From contig JAFZUV010000018.1 in the NCBI GenBank assembly GCA_017618135.1, positions 1 to 64,000 on the forward strand: DNA of 64,000 bases, written 5' to 3'. The notes beneath the pieces were generated by a model, which searched no databases, was not told where the DNA came from, and saw only the letters and a list, made by a program, of their open reading frames with translations. Shown here piece after piece: positions 27,530-35,977 of the stretch (its first letter is position 1; every line of letters starts with the position of its first letter). Source of the DNA: Clostridia bacterium (lineage in GTDB: Bacteria > Bacillota > Clostridia > Oscillospirales > Acutalibacteraceae). The position numbers and the translations under genes were made by a program.

Positions 27530-28567
27530 ATGCAGTCATTGTTTAATATTATTAACATACCTCTCGGCTATGTATTAAGGTTTTTGTCGGAGATTTTAGG
27601 AGGCAATTTTGCCGCCTCTGTTTTGGTGTTTACACTTCTTATAAATATTGTTTTGATTCCTTTGAGTATCAAAAGCCAGAAATCCTCTGTATCGCAAATG
27701 AGAATCAAGCCCAAGCTTGATGAGCTGAAAAAGCGTTATGGGGATGACAGGCAGAAAATGGCTCAGGCCCAGCAAAAGCTTTATCAGGATGAGGGCGTTT
27801 CTATGTCCGGCGGCTGCCTTCCGATGATAGTCAGAATGGTTTTGCTTTTCAGCATTTACTGGCTCATTATGTCACCGCTTACTTATATGGCAGGTGCTGA
27901 TAAAACAAAGGTGAGCAATGTTACTACAACCATAAATCAGTCGCTCTCAGACCTTAAGAAGAGTGATGAAGAAGAATATAACAAGGTTATAAAAGAGGTG
28001 TCCTGGAAGCTTAATGCTACCAATAACTATGAGCTTTCTCTGATAAGAATAATAAAAAACGACCCGGAAAAGGTGGAGGAAATACTTTCCGCAAAACAGT
28101 ATGCCAAGATAGAGAAAGACTATAAGTATACTATCAATAAGCTGAAAAAGGCAAATATCAATTTCAACCTTTTTGGAATAGATTTAACATCAAAGCCGAA
28201 TTTCTCTTTTGATATTTTTAATTCGTGGGAGCCGATATGGCTTCTGCCGATAACTGCGTTTTTAGCTCAGATGCTTACCAGTGTCGTTTCAATGCGGATT
28301 AACAAACGCATCAACCCCGATGCTCCGAGTATGGCGGGAATGATGCTTACTATGCCGTTATTATCGCTTTTTATCGGTTTTTCTTTCCCCGGCGGTGTAT
28401 GTTTCTACTGGATTTGCTCGTCACTTGTCGGCGGCGCTATACAGTCGGCAATACAGTTGCTTTACGGACCGCACAAGCTTTTAGCGCGCGAGCGCGTAAA
28501 GGAACTTTCAAAGGTATGCGATTTTGAAGCAGGACAGCGCAAAAAACTTGAAACCGATAACCAATAA
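27530..28567 (+). CDS. yidC: Membrane protein insertase YidC/OxaA
   Basis: This insertase folds membrane proteins alone or with SecYEG. The 345 residues begin with a hydrophobic segment, then VLVFTLLINIVLIPLSIKSQKSS, a cytoplasmic hairpin of charged residues (KPKLDELKKRYGDD), and later membrane segments including SGGCLPMIVRMVLLFSIYW. A hydrophilic insert at about residues 130-220 between helices is longer than in Bacillus SpoIIIJ. There is no lipobox cysteine at the N-terminus. It belongs to the rnpA-yidD-yidC-jag block. Confidence 0.93.
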   Translation: MQSLFNIINIPLGYVLRFLSEILGGNFAASVLVFTLLINIVLIPLSIKSQKSSVSQMRIKPKLDELKKRYGDDRQKMAQAQQKLYQDEGVSMSGGCLPMIVRMVLLFSIYWLIMSPLTYMAGADKTKVSNVTTTINQSLSDLKKSDEEEYNKVIKEVSWKLNATNNYELSLIRIIKNDPEKVEEILSAKQYAKIEKDYKYTINKLKKANINFNLFGIDLTSKPNFSFDIFNSWEPIWLLPITAFLAQMLTSVVSMRINKRINPDAPSMAGMMLTMPLLSLFIGFSFPGGVCFYWICSSLVGGAIQSAIQLLYGPHKLLARERVKELSKVCDFEAGQRKKLETDNQ

Positions 28568-28590
28568 TACATTTTTAAGGAGGATTATTC

Positions 28591-29514
28591 TTGATTAAAG
28601 AAGCAGTGGGCACGGGTAATACTGTCGATGAAGCAAAAGAAAGTGCTTTGCTTTCCCTCGGTGCGGACGCGGAGGCCGATGTTCAGATTGAAATTATTGA
28701 AATGCCCAAAAAAAAGACTCTTGGAATATTCGGCGGCTCACCGGCTAAAGTGCGCGTTTTTATAGAGTGTCCGGATAAAACCGAAAAACCATCACAGAAA
28801 AAATCAAACCAGAAAAAAGAAAAAAAGGCGCCAAATGCTAAGGTGCAAAAACAACCCCAGCAGGTAAAAAATGAAAAATCGGTTCAGTCCGAATATGGTG
28901 AAAGTGTGGATGAGAGTGAGCTGAGCTCGGATTCAAAGGCTTATGGCGCTGTAAACTATTTGAAAAACATTCTTAAGGGCTTGGGTTGTGAAAATACCGT
29001 TATAAAGGTCGCGGAGAAAGAAAACGGTGCCCTTGTATCACTTGATGGTGAAGGACTCGGAGTAGTCATAGGAAGAAGGGGCGAAACGCTTGAGGCATTG
29101 CAGATGCTTGCATCGCTTTCGGCGAATACCGGCGGCGGATATTACAGAGTAAATATTACGGTTGGTGATTACAGAGAAAAGCGTGAAAAGGCTCTTGTTG
29201 CTCTCGCAAACCGTATGGCTAAGCAGACTTTGTCAACAGGTAAAAATCGCACTCTTGAGCCGATGAGCCCATATGAAAGGCGTATTATCCATACAGCTGT
29301 TCAGGAAATTGACGGAGTTGAGTCAAATTCCATAGGTGAGGGTGACAACCGTCGTGTTGTTATACACCTTGAGGGTAAAAAGGTTGAAGAGCGGCATTAC
29401 AGCAGGTCATCGCGCGGCAGGCAGTCAAGGGGTTCAAATGCGGTCCGGGTAAAGTCGGATCGTGAACCAATGAAAGACAGTGACGTACCTCTTTACGGCA
29501 GAATTGAAAAGTAG
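28591..29514 (+). CDS. jag: RNA-binding protein Jag/KhpB
   Basis: A KH-R3H RNA-binding protein linked to cell elongation and division control. The Jag_N domain is at about residues 1-52 (AVGTGNTVDEAKESALLSLG), followed by a Lys/Gln-rich linker, a KH domain near 130-200 (GVVIGRRGETLEALQ) and an R3H domain (LEPMSPYERRIIHTAVQ). It starts at TTG with a strong AAGGAGG 6 nt upstream and no alternative ATG nearby. In many Firmicutes mnmE follows; here it does not. Confidence 0.92.
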   Translation: MIKEAVGTGNTVDEAKESALLSLGADAEADVQIEIIEMPKKKTLGIFGGSPAKVRVFIECPDKTEKPSQKKSNQKKEKKAPNAKVQKQPQQVKNEKSVQSEYGESVDESELSSDSKAYGAVNYLKNILKGLGCENTVIKVAEKENGALVSLDGEGLGVVIGRRGETLEALQMLASLSANTGGGYYRVNITVGDYREKREKALVALANRMAKQTLSTGKNRTLEPMSPYERRIIHTAVQEIDGVESNSIGEGDNRRVVIHLEGKKVEERHYSRSSRGRQSRGSNAVRVKSDREPMKDSDVPLYGRIEK

Positions 29515-29515
29515 A

Positions 29516-29545
29516 AAAAGGCGTCTTCTTATGAAGGCGCCTTTT
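29516..29545 (+). terminator. Terminator of the rpmH-jag operon
   Basis: A 13-bp stem with one wobble pair (29516-29528 with 29533-29545) has a TTAT loop and ends in TTTT, directly after the jag stop. Confidence 0.85.
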
Positions 29546-29574
29546 CCAAATTATGGTGTAAAACTTTTTGCCTT

Positions 29575-29734
29575 GGACTTACTATCGATAAAGACTGAAC
29601 GCCTGAAAAGAGGAAAAATCCGGCTCTTTCAGGCTTGTTGTCCTCGCAAGGCTGGCGTATGTCAAGGCTTTGAGGCAAGGACTGTAACAAAAATTGCCTT
29701 CCAAAACCGGTTTGTTCTTACCGACAGTAAGTCT
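29575..29734 (+). ncRNA. Structured intergenic region, possible small RNA or leader of unknown class
   Basis: About 160 nt between the jag terminator and the next promoter can close on itself. GACTTACT (29576-29583) pairs perfectly with AGTAAGTC (29726-29733), and TCG (29585-29587) pairs with CGA (29722-29724) after one mismatch. Inside are an 11-bp stem with one bulge (29601-29612 with 29624-29634) and a two-part stem (29640-29644 with 29678-29682; 29647-29652 with 29667-29672). GAGGCAA (29672-29678) can instead pair with TTGCCTT (29694-29700), an exclusive alternative. I saw no promoter of its own and matched no known riboswitch. It may be DNA-level repeats only. Confidence 0.35.
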
Positions 29735-29762
29735 TGACTGACAGGCTTTTTTTTATTATAAT
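29734..29762 (+). promoter_or_regulatory. Sigma-A promoter of the LRR-dockerin gene
   Basis: TTGACT (29734-29739), a 17-nt spacer containing eight T, and TATAAT (29757-29762), 30 nt before the ATG. Confidence 0.75.
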
Positions 29763-29791
29763 TGCAGTATAGTATTAAGCGGAGGAAAATT

Positions 29792-30967
29792 ATGATTAAG
29801 AATAAGATGAAAATAACGGCTTTTCTACTCGTAATTGTTATTGTTTTTTCTTGCTTTTCTTTATGCCGCCTGTCAGCGGAAGAGAGTGATATTTTCAAAT
29901 ATCATATTTCAAACCAAACCGCAATTCTGACCGGATTAAAGAGCAGTGCTTCCGGTGCTATTGTTGTTCCTGATAAGCTTGGCGGTTATGACGTAGTATC
30001 GGTTGAAGGGGCGTTTTATGATAATACAAAGATTACTTCTGTGGTTTTGCCGGATACCGTTAACACAATTACCAGTAATTCTTTTGCATATTGCAGTAAA
30101 CTAAAAAGCATAGATTTGCCCCAAAGTCTTTCTTTTATTGGCGAGGCGGCATTTTGCGGTTGTGTTGCTCTTGAAGAAGTCGTTTTGCCTGAAGGTGTTA
30201 CTCAGGTGGGTCCGTATGCCTTTTCGTGGTGTGAGAAATTATCCGCCGTTACTCTTCCGACTACACTTGAAACACTGGAAAGAGGAGTTTTTTCAGGTTG
30301 CAGTAGTTTAAACAGTATTGATATTCCGGAAGAAATCAATTGTGTGATGCAGGATGCGCTCGATCAGACCGGATTTTATAAAAACGAAGAAAACTGGGAA
30401 AACGGAGTTCTTTATTCAGGAAGGTATCTTATCGCGGCAAGAAACACGGAATTGGGTGTTTGTGAAGTCAAGCCCGGAACAAAAACCATAGCCGAACGCG
30501 CTTTTAGTATGTGCACATCATTGACCGGCGTGATAATATACAAGGATTTAGAGTTTATAGGCCGGGCGGCGTTTAACGGTTGCAAAAACATAAAAGACGT
30601 TTATTATTCCGGCGATACTACAGACCGTAGAAGGCTTGATGTGGGCGCAAATAATGATTACCTTACAAGAGCTGATGTGACTTGGCATTACTATTACGAT
30701 CCGGATATAAAAGAATATGCTCCCGGTGATATCAACGGGGATGATAAGATAAATAATAAAGACGCTTTGAGGCTTCTTAAATACCTTTCAGATTGGCCTG
30801 TGGAGGTTATAGATAGCGTGCTTGATGTAAATGGTGACGGAAATACCAATAACAAAGATGTTTCCCGTCTTTTTCAGTATCTTTCAGGCTGGGATGTTAA
30901 GATATATTCGAGAAATGTAGGGTATGAATATGATGATGAGGATTACGGGCCTGCAATTTCTTTCTGA
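29792..30967 (+). CDS. Secreted BspA-type leucine-rich repeat protein with dockerin
   Basis: An exported 391-residue protein. A signal peptide (about 1-30, hydrophobic core AFLLVIVIVFSCFSL) is followed by about six LRR_5/BspA-type repeats of the pattern SIDLPQSLSFIGEAAFCGC and a C-terminal type I dockerin. The dockerin has two calcium-binding repeats, DINGDDKINNKDALRLLKYL and DVNGDGNTNNKDVSRLFQYL, near residues 313-370. Dockerins bind cohesins on scaffoldins, so this protein may be displayed on a cellulosome-like or surface complex; no cohesin gene is in the window. CGGAGG precedes the ATG. LRR_5 proteins often mediate host or substrate adhesion, but the ligand here is unknown. Confidence 0.88.
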   Translation: MIKNKMKITAFLLVIVIVFSCFSLCRLSAEESDIFKYHISNQTAILTGLKSSASGAIVVPDKLGGYDVVSVEGAFYDNTKITSVVLPDTVNTITSNSFAYCSKLKSIDLPQSLSFIGEAAFCGCVALEEVVLPEGVTQVGPYAFSWCEKLSAVTLPTTLETLERGVFSGCSSLNSIDIPEEINCVMQDALDQTGFYKNEENWENGVLYSGRYLIAARNTELGVCEVKPGTKTIAERAFSMCTSLTGVIIYKDLEFIGRAAFNGCKNIKDVYYSGDTTDRRRLDVGANNDYLTRADVTWHYYYDPDIKEYAPGDINGDDKINNKDALRLLKYLSDWPVEVIDSVLDVNGDGNTNNKDVSRLFQYLSGWDVKIYSRNVGYEYDDEDYGPAISF

Positions 30968-30992
30968 AAAAGATTATTTGAATACTGAAAAC

Positions 30993-31024
30993 AAAAGCTT
31001 CTCTTAAGTGGGAAGCTTTTTAGT
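30993..31024 (+). terminator. Terminator of the LRR-dockerin gene
   Basis: An 11-bp stem with one wobble (30993-31003 with 31010-31020) has a 6-nt loop and ends in a T run, 25 nt after the stop. Confidence 0.85.
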
Positions 31025-31065
31025 TTGTCAAAAACCTCATTATGGGACTATCCATCAGTATGTCC

Positions 31066-31094
31066 TTGAATGTCGCAAATGCATTGCCTACACT
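31066..31094 (+). promoter_or_regulatory. Possible promoter of the tail-fibre-like gene
   Basis: TTGAAT (31066-31071) and TACACT (31089-31094) are 17 nt apart, 17 nt before the AAAGGAGG ribosome binding site. The -10 is weak. Confidence 0.4.
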
Positions 31095-31125
31095 GTGTAT
31101 AGCTGTGCAAAAAGGAGGTAAAGAT

Positions 31126-33483
31126 TTGATTTTTTCTAAGGTAAATAATCAAACGGTGGAATTGTTTTATGATGATGTGGTGTCTGACAGCGTAAGGTAT
31201 CTGAAAATCGGTTTTGAATTTAGCAATGATTGGCAGGGATATGCTAAAACAGCAATTTTTCATAATGAAAATGAAAATATAACGATTACGGTATTGCTGC
31301 TTGAGGGCGAACCGCTTTACTTAGGGTCAAATATCTGTTTAGTACCGCATGAAGTGATAAAATCGCCTGATTTTACTGTTTCGGTCGTGGGTATAAAAGG
31401 TGAAAGCATACTGACGGCAGACGCAAAAAAAGTACTGGTTCAAAAAAGCGGATACCGAAGCGGCGAAACTCCCTCAGAGCCTACGCAAAGTGAATATGAG
31501 CGCATAGCCGCACTTGTGTCTTCAGCAGTGGACATCGCACAATCTGTAAGAGATGACGCTGACAGCGGAGCTTTTAACGGCGACAAGGGAGACAAAGGAG
31601 ATAGAGGAGATAAGGGGGATAAAGGCGACCCGTTTACCTATTCTGATTTTACACCCGAACAGCTTGCCGGTCTTAAAGGTCCTAAAGGTGACGCCGGCCC
31701 GCAGGGTATTCAAGGTGAAACCGGACCAAAAGGCGATAAAGGCGATAAAGGAAACCCGGGAGACGCCTCCGCTCTTAATATCGAAAATGGCGAAGGCGAT
31801 TATTCGCTGCAACAAAAAACTTCCACGAATGATGAACCTTATGAGCAACCTAAAGCGCTTGGTAAATGGTCAACAGCCGAAGGCAGAGGTAACAATTTTG
31901 AGGTGTATGCAATAAGCAGGTCCGGCGATACTATACGCGTTGAAGGGCAAAACGCCTACAAAATTAAGCCTAACGCCATATTGTGGATAACCGATATTAA
32001 TGGTAACGGCGCTTGGTATTGTGTAACTGCAACTGACGGAGAGACCAGACCTGCTTTAACGCTTGATTGTTTGTCTCGTATAATCAGGAACGGTGACGGT
32101 GAGATAATCAGAACACACTATGTTAGCGATATAGATATGTCAGTACCCGTCAAGGTATATATGGGTGCCGCGGCTTCATCCGGCACACATACCGAAGGTT
32201 GCTTTAATAACGGCGTATGGCTTCATTCTGATACGGAATTAAATGAAGAAAATGTAAGCAGGCAACACGCAGAAGGCACACGCAATCTTGTAACCGGTTT
32301 TGCCGGTCACGGCGAAGGCGGAGAAAACCTTGTAAACGGCAACTACGCCCACGCACAGAACAGAGGAAACGAGGCTAACGGTAACAATTCTGATGTTGCC
32401 GGTTATCATAATAAGGCAAATTATTCTAATCAAAGCGTAGTGGGTAAGTATAACGATAATAAAGAAGGAAATCTTTTTGAAGTAGGTAACGGTACAAGCG
32501 AAAACAACCGCAGTAACGCCTTCGAGGTAGACAGTTCGGGAAAGGCTGTGATTTCCGGTTTTCTTGATAATAAGCAAAGCTTCTTAAAGATAAATAATCG
32601 ACCTGTGTATATGGGGAAAATAATGGGGAGCGATTATCAGCAGGACAATTATATAATTGACAAAAAGGCAGAAGCGGGATTTTGGCAATTAGAATTTAAT
32701 TATCCGGTGAGCGACAATGATGTTGTCACTTGCGGACAGATGTTGGTTATTCCCTATATAAATGCGAACAGCAGACCGTTTTCAGCACAGATATTGTTTT
32801 CTAACGGTGATGACAGCCGAAATAAAAACAACTTCTACTATCGAACCTGTAATAATTTAAAAACCGGCACACAGATCCCGAACTGGAATCCGTGGGTCAA
32901 GGTAACGCCTGGTGATTATACAACCATATCGCAGGTGCAAGAACTTATATCTCAGATTGATTTAAGTGATTATTATACAAAAAGTGAGACGGATACTTAT
33001 CTTGGAGTTAAACAGGATAAGTGGCGCACTATTGCAGATGTTATACTTGATGCTTCCCACGAAGAAACAACATATCCTCAGGCAATTATGATTAAAAAGG
33101 ACAGTAACAATAAACCTTTTATTTTAAAGCAGTGCAGAGTAAGATTATATGTTCCGGCTAATGCAGAAGCAGCAACAACTGAAGGTCAGTTCTATGTTAA
33201 TACTGAGGGCGGAACTATTGCGGCATTTCGCAATTTCGATTTTGTCAGCACAACAAAGAATAAGTATTTTCTTTTTGAGTGTTACGCGATGCCTGACTTT
33301 CCCGGTTCAATATATTTTTCTTCTCCGTCAATCGGCACAAATCAACACGCTTCGGTTGAACATCAGTATGAGGTTGACGGAAATGCAATGCCGGATATTC
33401 GAGGTATAAATATTGCGTTTTATTCGTCGAATACTCATTTCAAACCGGGAACGCATATTATCGTTGAGGGGATTGACAGGTAA
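31126..33483 (+). CDS. Phage tail-fibre/baseplate-like protein with collagen-like section
   Basis: A 785-residue protein resembling tail fibres of Clostridial phages. The first 110 residues look like a baseplate upper-protein N-domain (NNQTVELFYDDVVSDSVRYL). A helical segment precedes Gly-X-Y collagen-like repeats (about 152-170 and 180-212). A middle section of Asn/Gly-rich turns (HAEGTRNLVTGFAGHGEGG, then YAHAQNRGNEANGNNSD) resembles YadA-type head repeats. The C-terminus ends GTHIIVEGIDR. The start is TTG at 31126, 7 nt after AAAGGAGGT; an ATG at 31042 opens the frame but would span the promoter and ribosome binding site. No signal peptide or phage neighbours are seen. Confidence 0.75.
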   Translation: MIFSKVNNQTVELFYDDVVSDSVRYLKIGFEFSNDWQGYAKTAIFHNENENITITVLLLEGEPLYLGSNICLVPHEVIKSPDFTVSVVGIKGESILTADAKKVLVQKSGYRSGETPSEPTQSEYERIAALVSSAVDIAQSVRDDADSGAFNGDKGDKGDRGDKGDKGDPFTYSDFTPEQLAGLKGPKGDAGPQGIQGETGPKGDKGDKGNPGDASALNIENGEGDYSLQQKTSTNDEPYEQPKALGKWSTAEGRGNNFEVYAISRSGDTIRVEGQNAYKIKPNAILWITDINGNGAWYCVTATDGETRPALTLDCLSRIIRNGDGEIIRTHYVSDIDMSVPVKVYMGAAASSGTHTEGCFNNGVWLHSDTELNEENVSRQHAEGTRNLVTGFAGHGEGGENLVNGNYAHAQNRGNEANGNNSDVAGYHNKANYSNQSVVGKYNDNKEGNLFEVGNGTSENNRSNAFEVDSSGKAVISGFLDNKQSFLKINNRPVYMGKIMGSDYQQDNYIIDKKAEAGFWQLEFNYPVSDNDVVTCGQMLVIPYINANSRPFSAQILFSNGDDSRNKNNFYYRTCNNLKTGTQIPNWNPWVKVTPGDYTTISQVQELISQIDLSDYYTKSETDTYLGVKQDKWRTIADVILDASHEETTYPQAIMIKKDSNNKPFILKQCRVRLYVPANAEAATTEGQFYVNTEGGTIAAFRNFDFVSTTKNKYFLFECYAMPDFPGSIYFSSPSIGTNQHASVEHQYEVDGNAMPDIRGINIAFYSSNTHFKPGTHIIVEGIDR

Positions 33484-33516
33484 AAAAGTCATTTGAAGTA
33501 ATATATTGTAAAGAAA

Positions 33517-33551
33517 AACAGCGACTTTCGGCACTGACGGGAGTTGCTGTT
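33517..33551 (-). terminator. Hairpin with T-tract on the minus strand
   Basis: A 12-pair stem with several G-T pairs (33517-33528 with 33540-33551) and an 11-nt loop. On the minus strand it is followed by TTTTTCTTT, while on the plus strand ATCAAAC follows, so it is oriented to stop leftward transcription even though both flanking genes are on plus. Confidence 0.4.
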
Positions 33552-33567
33552 ATCAAACAAAAAACAC

Positions 33568-33596
33568 TTGTAATGCACAGCCATTTATTGTATAAT
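33568..33596 (+). promoter_or_regulatory. Sigma-A promoter of the polysaccharide locus
   Basis: TTGTAA (33568-33573) and TATAAT (33591-33596) are 17 nt apart, 40 nt before the first gene of the cluster. Confidence 0.7.
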
Positions 33597-33636
33597 TACA
33601 GAAGTTAAGATGAAACATTTATAATGAGGTGGTTAT

Positions 33637-34806
33637 GTGTTCGAACAGGTGAAATGGAAAGAAAACGGCAAGCTCAAGCTTTGCATTATTGTAGGCACTC
33701 GTCCCGAAATAATACGCCTTGCCGCAGTAATTAACAAGTGCAGAGAGTATTTTGATACCATTCTTGTACATACCGGTCAGAATTATGATTACAATCTTAA
33801 CGGCGTTTTTTTTAAAGACCTTAAAGTAAAGGATCCTGATGTTTATTTGGACGCCGTAGGTAAAGACTTAGGCGAAACAATGGGAAACATAATCGCCAAG
33901 TCGTATGAGCTTATGTCGGGAATAAAACCGGACGGTGTTCTGGTACTCGGCGATACAAACAGTTGTCTTTCGGTAATAGGCGCCAAGCGGCTTCATATAC
34001 CGATATTCCATATGGAGGCAGGTAACCGCTGTAAGGATGAATGTCTGCCTGAAGAAACCAACAGAAGGATAGTAGATATAATATCAGATGTAAATCTGGC
34101 TTACAGCGAGCACGCGCGCAGATATCTTGCCGAGTGCGGTTTGCCTAAAGAGCGTACTTATGTTACAGGTTCACCCATGGCGGAAGTACTGCATAATAAT
34201 TTAAACGAAATACAAAGCAGTGATGTTCACAAAAAACTCGGACTTGAAAAGGGTAAATATATACTTCTGTCTGCTCACAGAGAGGAAAATATCGATACCG
34301 AAAAGAACTTTTTATCGCTCTTCAGCGCGATAAACAAAATGGCGCAGAAGTATGATATGCCGGTGCTGTACTCCTGCCATCCGCGTTCTAAAAAGCGCCT
34401 TGAGGCTACCGGATTTAAATTGGACGAGCGTGTAGTTATGCATGAGCCTCTCGGTTTTCACGATTATAATTGTCTGCAGATGAACGCCTTTTGCGTAGTG
34501 TCCGACAGCGGTACTCTGCCCGAAGAAAGCAGTTATTTTACATCTATAGGCAAGCCTTTCCCTGCTGTTTGTATCAGAACCTCCACTGAGCGTCCCGAGG
34601 CGCTTGACAAGGCGTGTTTTATAATATCCGGAATAGACGAAAAGGGACTATTGCAGTCGGTAGATACCGCGGTGGAGATGAATAAAAACGGCGATGTCGG
34701 AATACCTGTCCCTGTGTATACTGATGAAAATGTTTCAACAAAGGTCGTAAAGATAGTACAATCGTATGTAGGTATTGTAAACAAAATGGTTTGGAGAAAA
34801 TCATAG
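33637..34806 (+). CDS. capG: UDP-N-acetyl sugar 2-epimerase, CapG/WbjD-like
   Basis: A 389-residue epimerase of the UDP-GlcNAc 2-epimerase superfamily. The segments IVGTRPEIIRLAAVI, HTGQNYDYNLN, LGDTNSCLSVIGAKR, FHMEAGNRC, and PEETNRRIVD fit the CapG/WbjD branch better than WecB, which usually has a GQH motif in place of GQNYDY. CapG makes UDP-L-FucNAc in the last step of the CapE-CapF-CapG route, and capF lies two genes on. It starts at GTG after GAGGTGG, or possibly at a nearby codon. First gene of the cluster. The superfamily is certain, the branch likely. Confidence 0.85.
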   Translation: MFEQVKWKENGKLKLCIIVGTRPEIIRLAAVINKCREYFDTILVHTGQNYDYNLNGVFFKDLKVKDPDVYLDAVGKDLGETMGNIIAKSYELMSGIKPDGVLVLGDTNSCLSVIGAKRLHIPIFHMEAGNRCKDECLPEETNRRIVDIISDVNLAYSEHARRYLAECGLPKERTYVTGSPMAEVLHNNLNEIQSSDVHKKLGLEKGKYILLSAHREENIDTEKNFLSLFSAINKMAQKYDMPVLYSCHPRSKKRLEATGFKLDERVVMHEPLGFHDYNCLQMNAFCVVSDSGTLPEESSYFTSIGKPFPAVCIRTSTERPEALDKACFIISGIDEKGLLQSVDTAVEMNKNGDVGIPVPVYTDENVSTKVVKIVQSYVGIVNKMVWRKS

Positions 34807-34807
34807 A

Positions 34808-35977
34808 ATGGCGGATTTTGATAATGATGTCCGGCGATTGATTGCCCTTGTTAAAAGTGCGATAACAGGAGAAAAATTAATTTCAAGCGATGATTTTGAG
34901 GGTAGATTTGAAAAAATAATGCGCCTTGCCTCACTTCATGAGGTGGCACATCTTGCCGCATCTGCTTTGTTAAACGGTGGTCTGATAAAGAATGAGGAGC
35001 ATATAAGATTTGCTGAAAAACAAGTGTTTGACGAATCTTACAGAAATACAAAAAACAGTTATACTCTTAGAATTTCTAAGGACATTTTAAATGAAAATAA
35101 TATTCCGTTTATTGCTCTAAAAGGAGCGGTGATTAAAGATTACTACCCGGAAAGATGGATGCGATCAAGCTGCGATATTGATATTCTTGTGAAAAAAGCG
35201 GATTTCAACAGGGCTCTTTCTGTTTTTCGAAAGAAGGGATTTGAGCTTAACAGCGACCTTAATTTTCACGATGTGTCACTGCTTTACGATGACACAAATC
35301 TTGAACTGCATTTCAGTATTTGCGAGAATATAAGAAATATTGATTCCGTACTTAAAAAAGTTTGGGAGTATGTTTCGGTGGCGGATGGCTGTGAGTATCA
35401 AGAGCAGAAAGATTATTTTGTTTTTCATCATATTGCGCATATGTCGTATCACTTTTTGGCAGGAGGTTGCGGGATACGCCCGTTTTTAGACCTATGGATA
35501 TTGCGTCGGGCAGGTTTCTGCGACTTTAACGCGGTAAAATCGTTTTGTGAGAACGCTAAAATAGGCGCTTTTTTTGACGCTGTAATGCAGCTTACAAGTG
35601 TTTGGTTTGATAACGCCAAGGAAAGTGATATTACAAACAGAATGGAAAGGTATATAATAATCGGCGGAGCTTATGGGTATTTTCCTAATAACGCGGCGAC
35701 GGACACTATCAGAAGCGGCGGGAAGATACAGCATATACTTTCTTTTGCATTTCCTCCGTACAGCAATATGAGAGTGCTTTATCCCATACTTAACAGAGCA
35801 TCGTTTTTGTTGCCGTTTTGTTATGTTTACAGGTTGTTCCAGAAAACGGTCGGCAAAGGTAGCGTTAAGGCAAAAGAGAAGTATAAAATCATAAAGAAGC
35901 AAGACAGCGAGTTTATAAAAGAAGTTTCAACTCTTATGAAAATGTTAAAGCTGGATACTAAAAAAGGAGGCAATTAA
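34808..35977 (+). CDS. Nucleotidyltransferase-fold protein (NTP_transf_5-like)
   Basis: A 389-residue protein resembling the uncharacterised nucleotidyltransferase family (PF14907 type). The signature is ENNIPFIALKGAVIKDYYP followed by RSSCDIDILVKKADFNRAL, giving the acidic DIDIL metal-binding pair near residues 121-125, and later DTNLELHFSIC and YFVFHHIAHMSYHFL. The family occurs in capsule, teichoic acid and peptide-modification loci, but no reaction is established. It starts 1 nt after capG and overlaps capF at its last base. Confidence 0.72.
   Translation: MADFDNDVRRLIALVKSAITGEKLISSDDFEGRFEKIMRLASLHEVAHLAASALLNGGLIKNEEHIRFAEKQVFDESYRNTKNSYTLRISKDILNENNIPFIALKGAVIKDYYPERWMRSSCDIDILVKKADFNRALSVFRKKGFELNSDLNFHDVSLLYDDTNLELHFSICENIRNIDSVLKKVWEYVSVADGCEYQEQKDYFVFHHIAHMSYHFLAGGCGIRPFLDLWILRRAGFCDFNAVKSFCENAKIGAFFDAVMQLTSVWFDNAKESDITNRMERYIIIGGAYGYFPNNAATDTIRSGGKIQHILSFAFPPYSNMRVLYPILNRASFLLPFCYVYRLFQKTVGKGSVKAKEKYKIIKKQDSEFIKEVSTLMKMLKLDTKKGGN

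Noticed and set aside
29480..29737. 85-codon frame covering the jag terminator and the structured intergenic region
   Set aside because: It runs through a terminator hairpin, has no ribosome binding site, and its protein sequence resembles nothing known.
29570..29760. 6S RNA, SRP RNA or T-box leader
   Set aside because: The SRP GGAAG/AGCAGCC core and the T-box AGGGTGGNACCGCG are absent, and the expected long 6S rod with a central bubble could not be drawn.
31578..31770. Short tandem DNA repeats considered as a CRISPR-like or satellite array
   Set aside because: The periodicity is 9 nt and in frame; it encodes Gly-X-Y collagen-like repeats and lacks unique spacers.
33637..34806. WecB/MnaA identity for the first gene of the polysaccharide locus
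   Set aside because: The GQNYDY motif and the presence of CapF downstream fit CapG/WbjD better; WecB remains a possible reading without a phylogeny.
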